Source: Candidatus Obscuribacter phosphatis | Lineage (GTDB): Bacteria > Cyanobacteriota > Vampirovibrionia > Obscuribacterales > Obscuribacteraceae | Reading direction: 5' to 3' | Assembly (NCBI GenBank): GCA_001899315.1 | Contig: MOYA01000001.1 | Location: 1,712,599-1,776,598, forward strand | DNA length: 64,000 nucleotides | The notes under the pieces: generated by a model | What the model saw: the letters and a program-made list of their open reading frames with translations, nothing else | Database searches by the model: none | What the model was told of the DNA's origin: nothing | Translations under genes and position numbers: made by a program | Part shown: one piece after another, positions 33,872 through 41,788 of the stretch | Layout: every line of letters starts with the position of its first letter | How positions within the stretch are numbered: the stretch's first letter is position 1

Positions 33872-34787
33872 GGCTTACCCGGTTGGTCTTAACTTTCGGA
33901 ACGACACGATGGCCAAAAACACAAGGAGCAAGAACCTTGATGTCGTCTGGGGTGACGAAATCTCGCCCATCGACAAAGGCCAGCGCTTGTGCCGCTCTAA
34001 CCAAAAGCCCGCTACCACGAGGGCTGACACCCAAGAGTATAGAAGGGTTTTTGCGGGTTGCCTGCACTATTTGAACGATATAGTTGACTAGGGCATCGTG
34101 CACAAAAATCTTTTTGGCAGCTTGTTTAGCAGCAATGACATCATCCACCGAGAGAATCGAATCTACGTTAAATGAGCCTTCTTGCAGCGATTTCTTGATA
34201 ATTTCGCCTTCCATATCTGATTGGGGATAACCAAGCGACATAGAAATCATGAAACGGTCAAGCTGGGCTTCAGGTAGAGGGAAAGTACCATGATGCTCGA
34301 TTGGGTTCTGGGTGGCAATGACAAAGAACAAGGGAGGCAACTGTCTAGTCGTACCGTCACTGGTTACCTGTCCTTCTTCCATAGCCTCTAGAAGGGAAGA
34401 TTGTGTACGCGGAGTGGCTCGGTTGATCTCGTCTACCAGCAAGATATTGGTGAAAATTGGACCAGGCACAAACTTAAAGACGCCTTCTTTTTGGTCGTAG
34501 ACGTTTACGCCCGAAACGTCTGAGGGCAAAAGGTCAGGCGTACACTGAATACGCTTGAAATTGCCTTTGATAGAGTTGGACAAACTCTTTGCAAGCAAAG
34601 TTTTACCGACCCCGGGTACGTCTTCCAGAAGCACATGTCCGCCGGCAATGAGTGCCACTACGGCAAGCTTGGCGGATTTTGACTGCCCAACCAGTGCTTT
34701 TCCCATATTCTGGACCAGGGCTCTGGCGGCAGCGCTCATGTTCTGACCCTGCCCTTGCGGGTTGGCGACTGACTGCGGTCTATTCAC
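33822..34787 (-). CDS. MoxR-family AAA+ ATPase
   Basis: 321 residues. Walker A E-D-V-P-G-V-G-K-T-L-L-A, Walker B N-I-L-L-V-D-E-I-N-R-A, sensor A-T-Q-N-P-I-E-H-H-G-T-F-P-L-P-E-A-Q-L-D-R-F and G-V-S-P-R-G match MoxR/RavA chaperone-like ATPases. It leads the MoxR-DUF58-transglutaminase operon. The gap upstream (34788-34960) separates it from a divergent small membrane protein gene, so promoters for both should lie there. Confidence 0.95.
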   Translation of the reverse strand: MNRPQSVANPQGQGQNMSAAARALVQNMGKALVGQSKSAKLAVVALIAGGHVLLEDVPGVGKTLLAKSLSNSIKGNFKRIQCTPDLLPSDVSGVNVYDQKEGVFKFVPGPIFTNILLVDEINRATPRTQSSLLEAMEEGQVTSDGTTRQLPPLFFVIATQNPIEHHGTFPLPEAQLDRFMISMSLGYPQSDMEGEIIKKSLQEGSFNVDSILSVDDVIAAKQAAKKIFVHDALVNYIVQIVQATRKNPSILLGVSPRGSGLLVRAAQALAFVDGRDFVTPDDIKVLAPCVFGHRVVPKVKTNRVSHGELIEKIVETIPVPA

Positions 34788-34960
34788 TAAAGGCTCCTTT
34801 CTTGACTAGTCTATGTGGTCAATCCCCTAAATCATACCCCGCGACTCTCGGTCTAAACAGCACTCCACCCAAATAGGGGTAGTCAGTATGGTTTATCCAC
34901 CCAAACTCTCTTATAATGTGAAGTAGTACATATTCGGTTAAACGGTCAAGCGGGTAGACG

Positions 34961-35161
34961 ATGTCCAACAATACCAAGTTAATCCTTCTCGGTCTGGGAG
35001 TCTGTGTGGTCCTTGGAGTAGTACTGCAGTCGATTGTTGCCAATAATTTGTCGAAAACAATGAGCGGTTCAGAGCTATTGACCCCTGATCAAGCTGCCAA
35101 AAAAGCCCAGAAAGAAGCTCTCAAGCAGCAAAAAGAAAGACAACAGAACGCTGGTCACTAA
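34961..35161 (+). CDS. small single-pass membrane protein
   Basis: 66 residues: a short polar head, one membrane helix (L-I-L-L-G-L-G-V-C-V-V-L-G-V-V-L), then a soluble tail that ends in a Lys/Gln-rich coiled-coil-like helix. Divergent from the MoxR operon. The ribosome site is weak. No family recognised; plausible because composition and start fit and nothing competes with it. Confidence 0.6.
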   Translation: MSNNTKLILLGLGVCVVLGVVLQSIVANNLSKTMSGSELLTPDQAAKKAQKEALKQQKERQQNAGH

Positions 35162-35201
35162 TTTAGGCTACAGCCATAGCGCTTCTGCCTAGTGCACTGC
35201 A

Positions 35202-35230
35202 TTAGTTTGGCTCTGCTTAGTTTGGCTCTG
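35202..35230. repeat. 15-bp tandem duplication near a gene end
   Basis: ttagtttggctctg occurs at 35202 and 35217, downstream of the permease gene on the minus strand. Confidence 0.75.
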
Positions 35231-35252
35231 ATTTGTCGCTTGAATTTGCGCT

Positions 35253-36431
35253 TTAGTTAGAAGATGTATGCAAAGATTCGCTAGGAGCTATGGCTGCGCT
35301 CTGTGCTTTTCGATTGCGATGGTCGGACAAAAGCTGCTGATAGATGACATTGACTACGCTCGCCATCGGAATGGCGAAAATGATGCCTAGAATGCCATCC
35401 AGCCTGGCACCAATCATGATGGCCAAGAAAATTGTCACTGGATGCAAGCCGACCTTGTTGCCGATATATCGGGGGGCGACTAGATTATCTTTGATCCACT
35501 GCCCTACATTGAAGAGAACAAGAATTATCAGAAACTGCCAGAGCCTCTCCAATGGCACATTGTCCATGCCGTTTACAAGAACAACCAGAGCAGCTGGAAG
35601 AAAACCCAAAAGCGGTCCCACCACAGGCACTATTTCCCAGACCGCCAAAACCAAGCCGAGCACGAGGGCGTATTGCACCCCCAAGAGTAAATAGATACCC
35701 ATCATCACAAGCCCGAAGGCAAAGCCCATAACAATCTGCCCTCTAAAGAAAGACTGTAAGTTCAAGTCGATTTCATGGGCCATCGAATTGAGCAGATCGT
35801 GAACGCGCGAGGGCAGGCGTTCAATGAGGCGATTCTTCATGGCATGGCCGTCCAAGAGAAAATAAAAGGACAAAACCAATATCGATAGCCCATAAAGAGC
35901 CCATGTCGTGGTCATCATTGCCATCTCGCTCATGCGACCGACAAAGGCACTGCTGTCAATACTGGGCAGACCTTGAGCCATTTTTGAGATCATGTCTATG
36001 GCTCTTACTTGGATTTTCGCCGCCGCCAGTCTCTCATCTAGGGGAGTGAGAGAACGAAGAAAAGTCTCGACCAGATGCGGCACTTGCTTGAATGTGTTGG
36101 AGAAGAACAAGTTGATCTGATACACCATAGACGGTACCACAATCAGAAAGGCGATCACCGCTAAGGTCAAACAAACACCGTAAATAATCACAATAGAGGC
36201 AGCTCGATTTTTAAGATGCCGACTGAGCCAGTCCACCGGATTAATGAACATATATGAAATGAGAATTGAAATGCCCAAGATGCGAAAAACATCGGCGAAG
36301 AAATAGAAAAGGTAAATGACGGCAATTATCAGCAACACTGAAAGCAAGGCGATGGTAAGTCGACGCTGCAAAAGCTCAAGAGACACAACTTTCTCTTGCC
36401 GCTCGCTGGTTTTCTCGGGCTGACTGTCCAT
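35253..36431 (-). CDS. AI-2E family transporter (UPF0118/PerM type)
   Basis: 392 residues with about eight hydrophobic helices: two near the N-terminus, a soluble stretch around residues 95-150, and a C-terminal bundle with G-x-x-x-P-V-V-G-P-L-L-G-F-L-P-A and L-V-A-P-R-Y-I-G-N-K-V-G-L-H-P-V. These match the AI-2E/PerM permease family, some of which are Na+/H+ antiporters or exporters. The substrate cannot be inferred here. ATG start; a single gene with no partner. Confidence 0.92.
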   Translation of the reverse strand: MDSQPEKTSERQEKVVSLELLQRRLTIALLSVLLIIAVIYLFYFFADVFRILGISILISYMFINPVDWLSRHLKNRAASIVIIYGVCLTLAVIAFLIVVPSMVYQINLFFSNTFKQVPHLVETFLRSLTPLDERLAAAKIQVRAIDMISKMAQGLPSIDSSAFVGRMSEMAMMTTTWALYGLSILVLSFYFLLDGHAMKNRLIERLPSRVHDLLNSMAHEIDLNLQSFFRGQIVMGFAFGLVMMGIYLLLGVQYALVLGLVLAVWEIVPVVGPLLGFLPAALVVLVNGMDNVPLERLWQFLIILVLFNVGQWIKDNLVAPRYIGNKVGLHPVTIFLAIMIGARLDGILGIIFAIPMASVVNVIYQQLLSDHRNRKAQSAAIAPSESLHTSSN

Positions 36432-36546
36432 TAATCTTTACAACTACACATAGCTATTCTCTGAGAATAATACCCAGAATACAAAGCTTCCGTTCCCACC
36501 AAAGAGCTTTGTCTGCAAACCTAGATAAGCTATCTTAGTAAAGACA

Positions 36547-37599
36547 ATGCCACTAGAATATAGAATACTAGAGGGTAATAGCCCCAACCAGACAGCACTG
36601 ACATTAATCACCTTAGCCTCAATGATAGACCTGACACACGCATCCTTCTATGATCTAGCCACCAGCAAAGACTTCTGGCTCGAGATGAATCCTGGTTTTT
36701 CCATATCGGAAAAAAGCAGTAACGCTAAACACATAGTGCAAGCCAAGCAAGTCAATTTAGACGATAAGAAGCTGAAACTGGTACAGGAACAGTTACAAGA
36801 AGAAGGCTATTTCAAACTAGATGAAGTCTTGCCCCTGGAAGACATGCAGCGGCTAGCCGGTCTGGTTTCGAAGATTAAGGCGGAGAACTGGCCCTCTGCT
36901 TTTGCCTTTGTCTATGACGAGAGCTGGGAACTATTTTTTCACCTGCACGGGCTTCTCAGCATTCTTCTGGGCGATAAATATCAGGTCATCCCGGCATTTT
37001 GGGCCTTTTGCGTGGAACCCGGTGCGGCCAACACCGGTTGGCGCCCGCATCGTGACCGCACGCGGCAGACCACGGTCGACAAAAAGGGACGGTCCATTTC
37101 TCTCAATGCCTGGATTCCCATCACCGATGCTGATCCGATGAATGGTTGTATGTACATTCTGCCGGCCCATCAAGACGTCAATTATCCAAACAACCTGGCC
37201 ACTATGGGGGTTGATAATCTACAAGACGTAAGAGCGGTACCAGCCAAGGCAGGCTCGGTCATTATGTGGAATGAAGCTGTCTACCACTGGGGCGGACGCT
37301 CCAGCAAATACGCCCAGCATACCAGAATGGCTATGGCTCTCGCCTTCCAGCGAAGAGACCATAGCCCTTTCGAGACTCCGCTTTTAAAATGTCTGGAATT
37401 GCCTTCATTTGAGAGTCGTCTATCTTTGATTGCCTATCAAATGCTGCGCTACCAGGCCCAGGGCGCCCTCTCGCCGGTCTTGCGCCAATTGTCGGTAGAA
37501 CTAGCTAGACTGGGCGAACGTCTGGTCGTTCATGACCAGGGCGGACCCTTCTATTATGACGCTATGGGTGAATACACCGGCGAGTGGAGGGGCATCTGA
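36547..37599 (+). CDS. phytanoyl-CoA-dioxygenase (PhyH)-like Fe(II)/2-oxoglutarate oxygenase
   Basis: 350 residues. The metal triad is visible: H-R-D in W-R-P-H-R-D-R and the distal His in A-V-Y-H-W-G-G-R, with a 2-oxoglutarate-binding Arg shortly after. The segments L-N-A-W-I-P-I-T-D-A-D-P-M-N-G-C-M and A-G-S-V-I-M-W-N are family hallmarks. It hydroxylates an unknown substrate. The first ~25 residues may be untranslated; ATG at codon 27 is a reasonable alternative. Its end overlaps the next gene by 16 nt, so the two are likely one operon. Confidence 0.9.
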   Translation: MPLEYRILEGNSPNQTALTLITLASMIDLTHASFYDLATSKDFWLEMNPGFSISEKSSNAKHIVQAKQVNLDDKKLKLVQEQLQEEGYFKLDEVLPLEDMQRLAGLVSKIKAENWPSAFAFVYDESWELFFHLHGLLSILLGDKYQVIPAFWAFCVEPGAANTGWRPHRDRTRQTTVDKKGRSISLNAWIPITDADPMNGCMYILPAHQDVNYPNNLATMGVDNLQDVRAVPAKAGSVIMWNEAVYHWGGRSSKYAQHTRMAMALAFQRRDHSPFETPLLKCLELPSFESRLSLIAYQMLRYQAQGALSPVLRQLSVELARLGERLVVHDQGGPFYYDAMGEYTGEWRGI

Positions 37600-38609
37600 A
37601 CTCCAAGCCCAAACAACCTGCACTGAAAATGAAGCTGCTGATAGCAGTTTTAGTGCTGGCCATTGGGCTTGATATAGCCGGCATGGTCTTTTTCTTTCTG
37701 TACATGGGCAATCAATCTAAGCTGAAAGGCATCAAAAAAGAAAGAGATGTCTTGACCAGCAATATCAACCAGATGGGCAATATCAACGCCTTTAAGCAGG
37801 GTGAACTGGGCGAGAAAGGAGCACCGGAACGGGAATATTTCGTAGCTGAAATAGACGGCACAGAAAGTCTCTATGCTCTCTCACCGCCGATGATACCACA
37901 GGCAAAAGAACACTCTTATTTAATGCTCTACTTCCATGGCATGGGCTCTACCTATATGGAGCCCTATATGGCGCCTGTGGACAAGCCAATCGCTCATGCC
38001 CTGAGAGAACGGCTGCAATCTGCCGCCTTTCTTTCGGTCGATTATCGAGGCAAGACTTCTTGGCTAAACGACAAAGCCTTGGCTGATACTAATCAAAACG
38101 TGCGTGCTGTTCTAAATCGCTACCCCACTGAGAAAATCATAGTGGTGGGCACTTCCATGGGAGGCGCCTCGGCTCTAGCTTATTCATTTCTAGCGGCACC
38201 CGACATAAAAGAAAAGATTGTCGGTGTGATCGCCTGTGAAGCAGCCGGCGATTTAGCAGAATTATTCAAGACGACAAATTCTAAGATAGTACAAGCAGGT
38301 CTTGCCGAAGCGCTCGGTCTGCCGGAACAAAACCAGGCCTACAAACGGCACAGCCTCTTTGAGAGACTGAAAGACTCCGAGAGCAAAGAAGGTCTTAAAA
38401 AAATTCGCTTTGCCGTGCTCTCGGCGAACCAAGACGATGTGGTGCCGGTGAAGATGCAAAAAGATATCGTGGCGGCCCTTGATAAAGAGGGCATCGCTTC
38501 AGAGCTGATAAGCTTTGACGAGAAGCACGGAGTGCCGCCTTCCAGCCAATATTTGAAGGGTCTAGAATATATTTTGTCAGCAGCACCAGTTAAGGCTGAA
38601 ACTAATTAA
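37584..38609 (+). CDS. membrane-anchored alpha/beta hydrolase
   Basis: 341 residues. An N-terminal membrane helix (about 17-41) is followed by a serine-hydrolase domain with oxyanion Y-F-H-G-M-G, nucleophile G-T-S-M-G-G, acid in S-A-N-Q-D-D-V-V-P and histidine in D-E-K-H-G-V-P. The GTG start overlaps the oxygenase gene. CTG at 37596 follows GGAGG closely and ATG at 37629 is also possible. Linked to the PhyH-like enzyme, so it may act on the same lipid-like or acyl substrate. Its last codons begin the 16-bp repeat downstream. Confidence 0.85.
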   Translation: MEGHLNSKPKQPALKMKLLIAVLVLAIGLDIAGMVFFFLYMGNQSKLKGIKKERDVLTSNINQMGNINAFKQGELGEKGAPEREYFVAEIDGTESLYALSPPMIPQAKEHSYLMLYFHGMGSTYMEPYMAPVDKPIAHALRERLQSAAFLSVDYRGKTSWLNDKALADTNQNVRAVLNRYPTEKIIVVGTSMGGASALAYSFLAAPDIKEKIVGVIACEAAGDLAELFKTTNSKIVQAGLAEALGLPEQNQAYKRHSLFERLKDSESKEGLKKIRFAVLSANQDDVVPVKMQKDIVAALDKEGIASELISFDEKHGVPPSSQYLKGLEYILSAAPVKAETN

Positions 38610-38691
38610 GTCTGGAACTAATTAAGCCTGAAACAAACTAAGCTTGGGACCAACCAAAACTGATACAAACCAAGTCTGGCACCGACTAAGT
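38596..38691 (+). repeat. six 16-bp tandem units starting in the hydrolase stop region
   Basis: Six units of 16 nt (ctgaaactaattaagt, ctggaactaattaagc, ctgaaacaaactaagc and three more diverged copies). Unit 1 contains the last three codons and the stop. Divergence increases away from the gene. Because 16 is not a multiple of 3, the repeated TAA lands in successive frames. Confidence 0.9.
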
Positions 38692-38730
38692 CTCTAATAA
38701 GTCAGCACCGCAAATCAATTTTCAAACAAA

Positions 38731-39351
38731 CTAAGAATCAGCCTTGACGCTTATCTTTTTCCAATTGCTGCGATAGTGCAACTTCTTCCATTTGCCTTCG
38801 TGTTTAACAAAAACATCGGTGCTATGCGATTCCATAGCAATGGGTGTCTTGCCGTTCACAGTCTTTCTGATCACGAAAGTGACAGTGGCCCGGTCGCCAC
38901 TGACCTGAGCATAGGGATGCTCAATATGATAAGACACGGTACCGCCCTCAGAATCTTGCTTCGACTTCTCGTAGCGCCTTTTCATTTCGGCTAAGACTGC
39001 TTCACGACCGACAATCAGCTTTTTGCTGCCTTCATCGAAAGTAGAGATATTCTCGTCCATATATTCGCCGACAGTGGCAAAATCGCCGTCGTTCAGAGCC
39101 TTTACCAAATGGTTGAGAGTATCGATAACCTTTTGAGACTCTTCGCAGGCTGCATGGGGAGAGGTGCATTTAACATGACAGCCATGAGACTTATCGGTCT
39201 GCTCGGTCTTCTCACTGTGCTCGCTCTTCTCGGCTGCTTTGTGGTGACCGGAATCTTCGATTGCCGAGGCTTGTGCTGGCAGACCGGCAAAAGTCCAGAT
39301 TGCCGAGAAGGCGACGACTGAGATAAATCTGTTCATTGCTTTATTTTTCAT
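38731..39351 (-). CDS. exported SnoaL/NTF2-like protein (DUF4440 type)
   Basis: About 206 residues from ATG 39351: signal peptide (M-K-N-K-A-M-N-R-F then a hydrophobic core ending A-Q-A-S-A), a His/Cys/Glu-rich linker (about 30-70) that could bind metal, then a cone-shaped NTF2-like domain with L-V-K-A-L-N-D-G-D-F-A-T and W-K-K-L-H-Y-R-S-N-W. The frame is open upstream to an ATG at 39441 that overlaps the preceding gene stop (TAATG); using it would put 30 residues before the signal peptide. Catalytic role unknown. Confidence 0.82.
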   Translation of the reverse strand: MKNKAMNRFISVVAFSAIWTFAGLPAQASAIEDSGHHKAAEKSEHSEKTEQTDKSHGCHVKCTSPHAACEESQKVIDTLNHLVKALNDGDFATVGEYMDENISTFDEGSKKLIVGREAVLAEMKRRYEKSKQDSEGGTVSYHIEHPYAQVSGDRATVTFVIRKTVNGKTPIAMESHSTDVFVKHEGKWKKLHYRSNWKKISVKADS

Positions 39352-39440
39352 GACTGGTTGTCTCCGGCAATTCAACTCAATTTTGGCGATTTTATTTAAA
39401 GTCTGGTTTACGGTCTCATTAATAGTCTCAATGAAAGTCA

Positions 39441-39740
39441 TTATTGTGCTTGCCTCATTGCCTGCTCAACATCGCGCAGAGCCTTGTCGTTGTCTCGCAT
39501 GTAGGCATTCACCCTGTCAAGTTGCGCCTGCAGACTACTGATTTGCTGACCAAGTCGGTCGGACTCAGCCTGCAAATAACGTCTTTGATCAAGCAAAGAG
39601 TCTCTGCTTCTAGCAAGGCTGTTATAGACCTGTTGCGAACTCTGCCCATAAGCCAGAGAATAGGCTGCAGCCGAAAAGACAAGCTGCACGGTCAAAACAG
39701 AAAAGACCATCCATCTGGATACGGCGCCGGAAGCACGCAT
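39441..39740 (-). CDS. small exported coiled-coil protein
   Basis: 99 residues: a signal peptide or anchor (about 10-31), then a continuous coiled coil with heptad-like Leu/Gln pattern (R-S-R-D-S-L-L-D-Q-R-R-Y-L-Q-A-E, S-L-Q-A-Q-L-D-R-V-N). No enzymatic features. It is just upstream of the NTF2-like gene on the same strand, joined by TAATG, so the two are probably co-expressed envelope proteins. Confidence 0.75.
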   Translation of the reverse strand: MRASGAVSRWMVFSVLTVQLVFSAAAYSLAYGQSSQQVYNSLARSRDSLLDQRRYLQAESDRLGQQISSLQAQLDRVNAYMRDNDKALRDVEQAMRQAQ

Positions 39741-39820
39741 AAACTACTATCTCCCAACAGATATTTGCTACTAGGACAGTTTAACCGAGATATAGCTCTT
39801 TTCAAAGCATTTCTAATAAA

Positions 39821-39931
39821 ATGGACCCTTTCAAAGGCAGCAGTAAAGACAGTTCTATTTCCCTGGACAAGCCAAAAGAAAGAAAGAAAGAAAGAAAGAA
39901 ACGGCTGCTGAAAAAGACAACAAAAGATTGA
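39821..39931 (+). CDS. possible 36-residue upstream ORF before nadC, with GAAA repeat
   Basis: ATG at 39821 opens a 36-codon frame that ends 7 nt before the nadC start. The middle encodes K-E-R-K-K repeats from a (GAAA)n tract. No strong ribosome site. It could be a leader peptide or just an open frame. Confidence 0.3.
   Translation: MDPFKGSSKDSSISLDKPKERKKERKKRLLKKTTKD
39874..39901 (+). repeat. (GAAA)7-like simple sequence repeat upstream of nadC
   Basis: A pure tetranucleotide run, about seven units, in the leader of nadC. Such tracts change length by slippage. Here, losing one unit would end the upstream ORF early rather than fuse it to nadC. Confidence 0.9.
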
Positions 39932-39938
39932 GACAACC

Positions 39939-40892
39939 ATGACCGAAGCACAATTTACTAAAGAACTAATCGACACTCTCATCGCCCTTGGTCTCATTGA
40001 AGACCTTGGCGGTCTGCCGGAACAGGCTTGCCATCTAGAAAGTTTGCTTTCCAAAGAGAAGCTGTCCGCTCTTTTTGCCTTAGATATCACCACCGCGGCC
40101 ACCATAGCCGCAGATAAGCAAGTGCAGGCCAGGCTGCTCCTCAAAGAATCGGCAGTGCTCTCGGGGCTGGAGTTTTGTAGGCGGGTGTTTAGCTGTCTCG
40201 ACAAAGACATCGAAGTCGAAATTCTCAAGCAAGATGGAACCTATATAGATGTAGGCAAAGGAGAGAAGGTCGAGGTTGCTTTGATTAGGGGCTCTGCCAG
40301 GGCAATCTTGATTGCTGAGCGACTATCACTCAATCTTGTGCAGCGCATGTGCGGCATCGCCACCAATACACGCAAATATGCTCAAATAGCCGCACCTTAC
40401 GGCATCAAGATTCTGGACACGCGCAAGACCATACCAGGGTTAAGAGCAATAGAAAAGATGGCGGTTTTAGCCGGTGGTGGAACAAACCATCGTATGGGGC
40501 TTTATGACGCCGTCTTGGTCAAGGATAACCATATAAGGGCGGCCGGTTCGATAACAAAAGCGGTTGAGAATGTAAGACTGTATCTAAAAGAGCATCCAGA
40601 AGCCGGCGTCCGCCTCAAGAAAGACATCGAAGTAGAAGTGGCCAGTTTGGCGGAACTGCAGGAAGCCCTTGATGCAGGAGTTAACGCAGTACTGCTTGAT
40701 AACATGAACCCGGACCAAGTGCGACAAGCTATACAGACGATATCCAATAATAAGAAGAGTTGCTTTGTGGAAGTCTCGGGCGGTGTAAATCTCTCCAATC
40801 TAGCGACATATCTGATTGAGGGAGTAAGCGCTATATCGATTGGAGCGCTCACCCACTCAGCCGTTAACATAGATCTCTCACTTGAATTCTAG
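39939..40892 (+). CDS. nadC: nicotinate-nucleotide pyrophosphorylase (quinolinate phosphoribosyltransferase)
   Basis: Converts quinolinate and PRPP to nicotinate mononucleotide in NAD synthesis. 317 residues. Motifs: L-D-I-T-T, N-L-V-Q-R-M-C-G-I-A-T, L-D-T-R-K-T-I-P-G-L-R, A-V-L-A-G-G-G-T-N-H-R-M-G-L-Y-D-A-V-L-V-K-D-N-H and the C-terminal V-E-V-S-G-G-V-N / S-I-G-A-L-T-H-S. All usual substrate-binding residues seem present. A single gene; nadA and nadB are not in the window. Confidence 0.97.
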   Translation: MTEAQFTKELIDTLIALGLIEDLGGLPEQACHLESLLSKEKLSALFALDITTAATIAADKQVQARLLLKESAVLSGLEFCRRVFSCLDKDIEVEILKQDGTYIDVGKGEKVEVALIRGSARAILIAERLSLNLVQRMCGIATNTRKYAQIAAPYGIKILDTRKTIPGLRAIEKMAVLAGGGTNHRMGLYDAVLVKDNHIRAAGSITKAVENVRLYLKEHPEAGVRLKKDIEVEVASLAELQEALDAGVNAVLLDNMNPDQVRQAIQTISNNKKSCFVEVSGGVNLSNLATYLIEGVSAISIGALTHSAVNIDLSLEF

Positions 40893-41338
40893 ATCTTGGT
40901 TTTTAAGTGATTAAGTTTCAAACATAATCCCCTGCTTCAAGCGGCAACAAGCTCACCAGTTGCCCGATTCAAGCGAAGGAAGGCTTTTCCTTTTGCTGAG
41001 ATGCTTTACATTCCAAAACACTAGCTAAGGGTATACACTTAGATACATCTTCAGGTTGTTTTTATTTTTCAACCGGTCAGCAAATCCGCTCGGCAAAACT
41101 GCTCAGCAAAATCCTAGTAAATCTTCCCCCTCGGGCGGAAGCGTTTACCAGTTTGCTCTGGCATGAAATTGGTTTGTTTAGTAGATTTCCTGAGATTTCC
41201 TGAAAAGTCTTGAAAATTCCTGAGATTCCCTCCCCCAGCTCTATCAGTAACGCCTAGTCCAAAGCATCAGTCCAGAATTCAGTCCCCACCCTATCCCTTT
41301 TAATTTCCGTAATGGGACCAACTAGATAGGACCACAAA
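40893..41338 (+). other. intergenic region before the pseudo-receiver
   Basis: 446 nt without a gene. It contains an AAGGAA/TTCCTT hairpin near 40977-40994 and a run of imperfect tgagatttcctg repeats near 41185-41235. The regulator promoter should lie at its right end; AGGA precedes the ATG. Confidence 0.5.
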
Positions 41339-41755
41339 ATGAATCCCCCGACCAAAATCTTTATTATCGACAGCGACAGGCTTTCACTGGTTACTCTCAG
41401 TCTTTGGCTAGACCAGGTTAGAGACTTCGAGATAGTCGGCACATCTCTTCCCTCGGGCAATCTCGAACGAAGACTCGGCGTCGCTGAACCAGACTTGGTC
41501 ATCCTCAATATTTCCACCCCCTCTATAGACGCAGTTTCGGTTTTGCGCAGACTAAAGCAAAGCAGACAAAATCTGCCGGTCATCTTGCTCTACGACGGCG
41601 CAATGAAAGATCTCGAAGGTCCTTTGGCAACCGAATCGGAAGCCCAGCTTTCTCCCGAAGTTTCTTTGAAAGACTTGGTGGATGTCATAAAAAAGTTCGG
41701 ACTGAAGCAAAAGGTGGTAACAGGCGCACCGCTATACATGGTCAAGGCGGGCTGA
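41339..41755 (+). CDS. stand-alone degenerate receiver domain
   Basis: 138 residues with the overall response-regulator receiver fold (I-F-I-I-D-S-D at the start, L-V-I-L-N-I-S-T-P at strand 3). The phospho-acceptor Asp is replaced by Asn57, and the conserved Lys before the last strand is Pro (Q-L-S-P-E-V-S). It therefore should not be phosphorylated in the normal way; such pseudo-receivers act as protein-binding modules. There is no DNA-binding or output domain. Followed after 33 nt by a membrane protein gene. Confidence 0.85.
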   Translation: MNPPTKIFIIDSDRLSLVTLSLWLDQVRDFEIVGTSLPSGNLERRLGVAEPDLVILNISTPSIDAVSVLRRLKQSRQNLPVILLYDGAMKDLEGPLATESEAQLSPEVSLKDLVDVIKKFGLKQKVVTGAPLYMVKAG

Positions 41756-41788
41756 TTCTTCAGTTCAATAGTTGAACTCTTTACCTAA

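Noticed and set aside
39692-40228. 178-residue minus-strand ORF
   Set aside because: Lies antisense to nadC and the GAAA repeat; sequence is a shadow of a clear enzyme gene.
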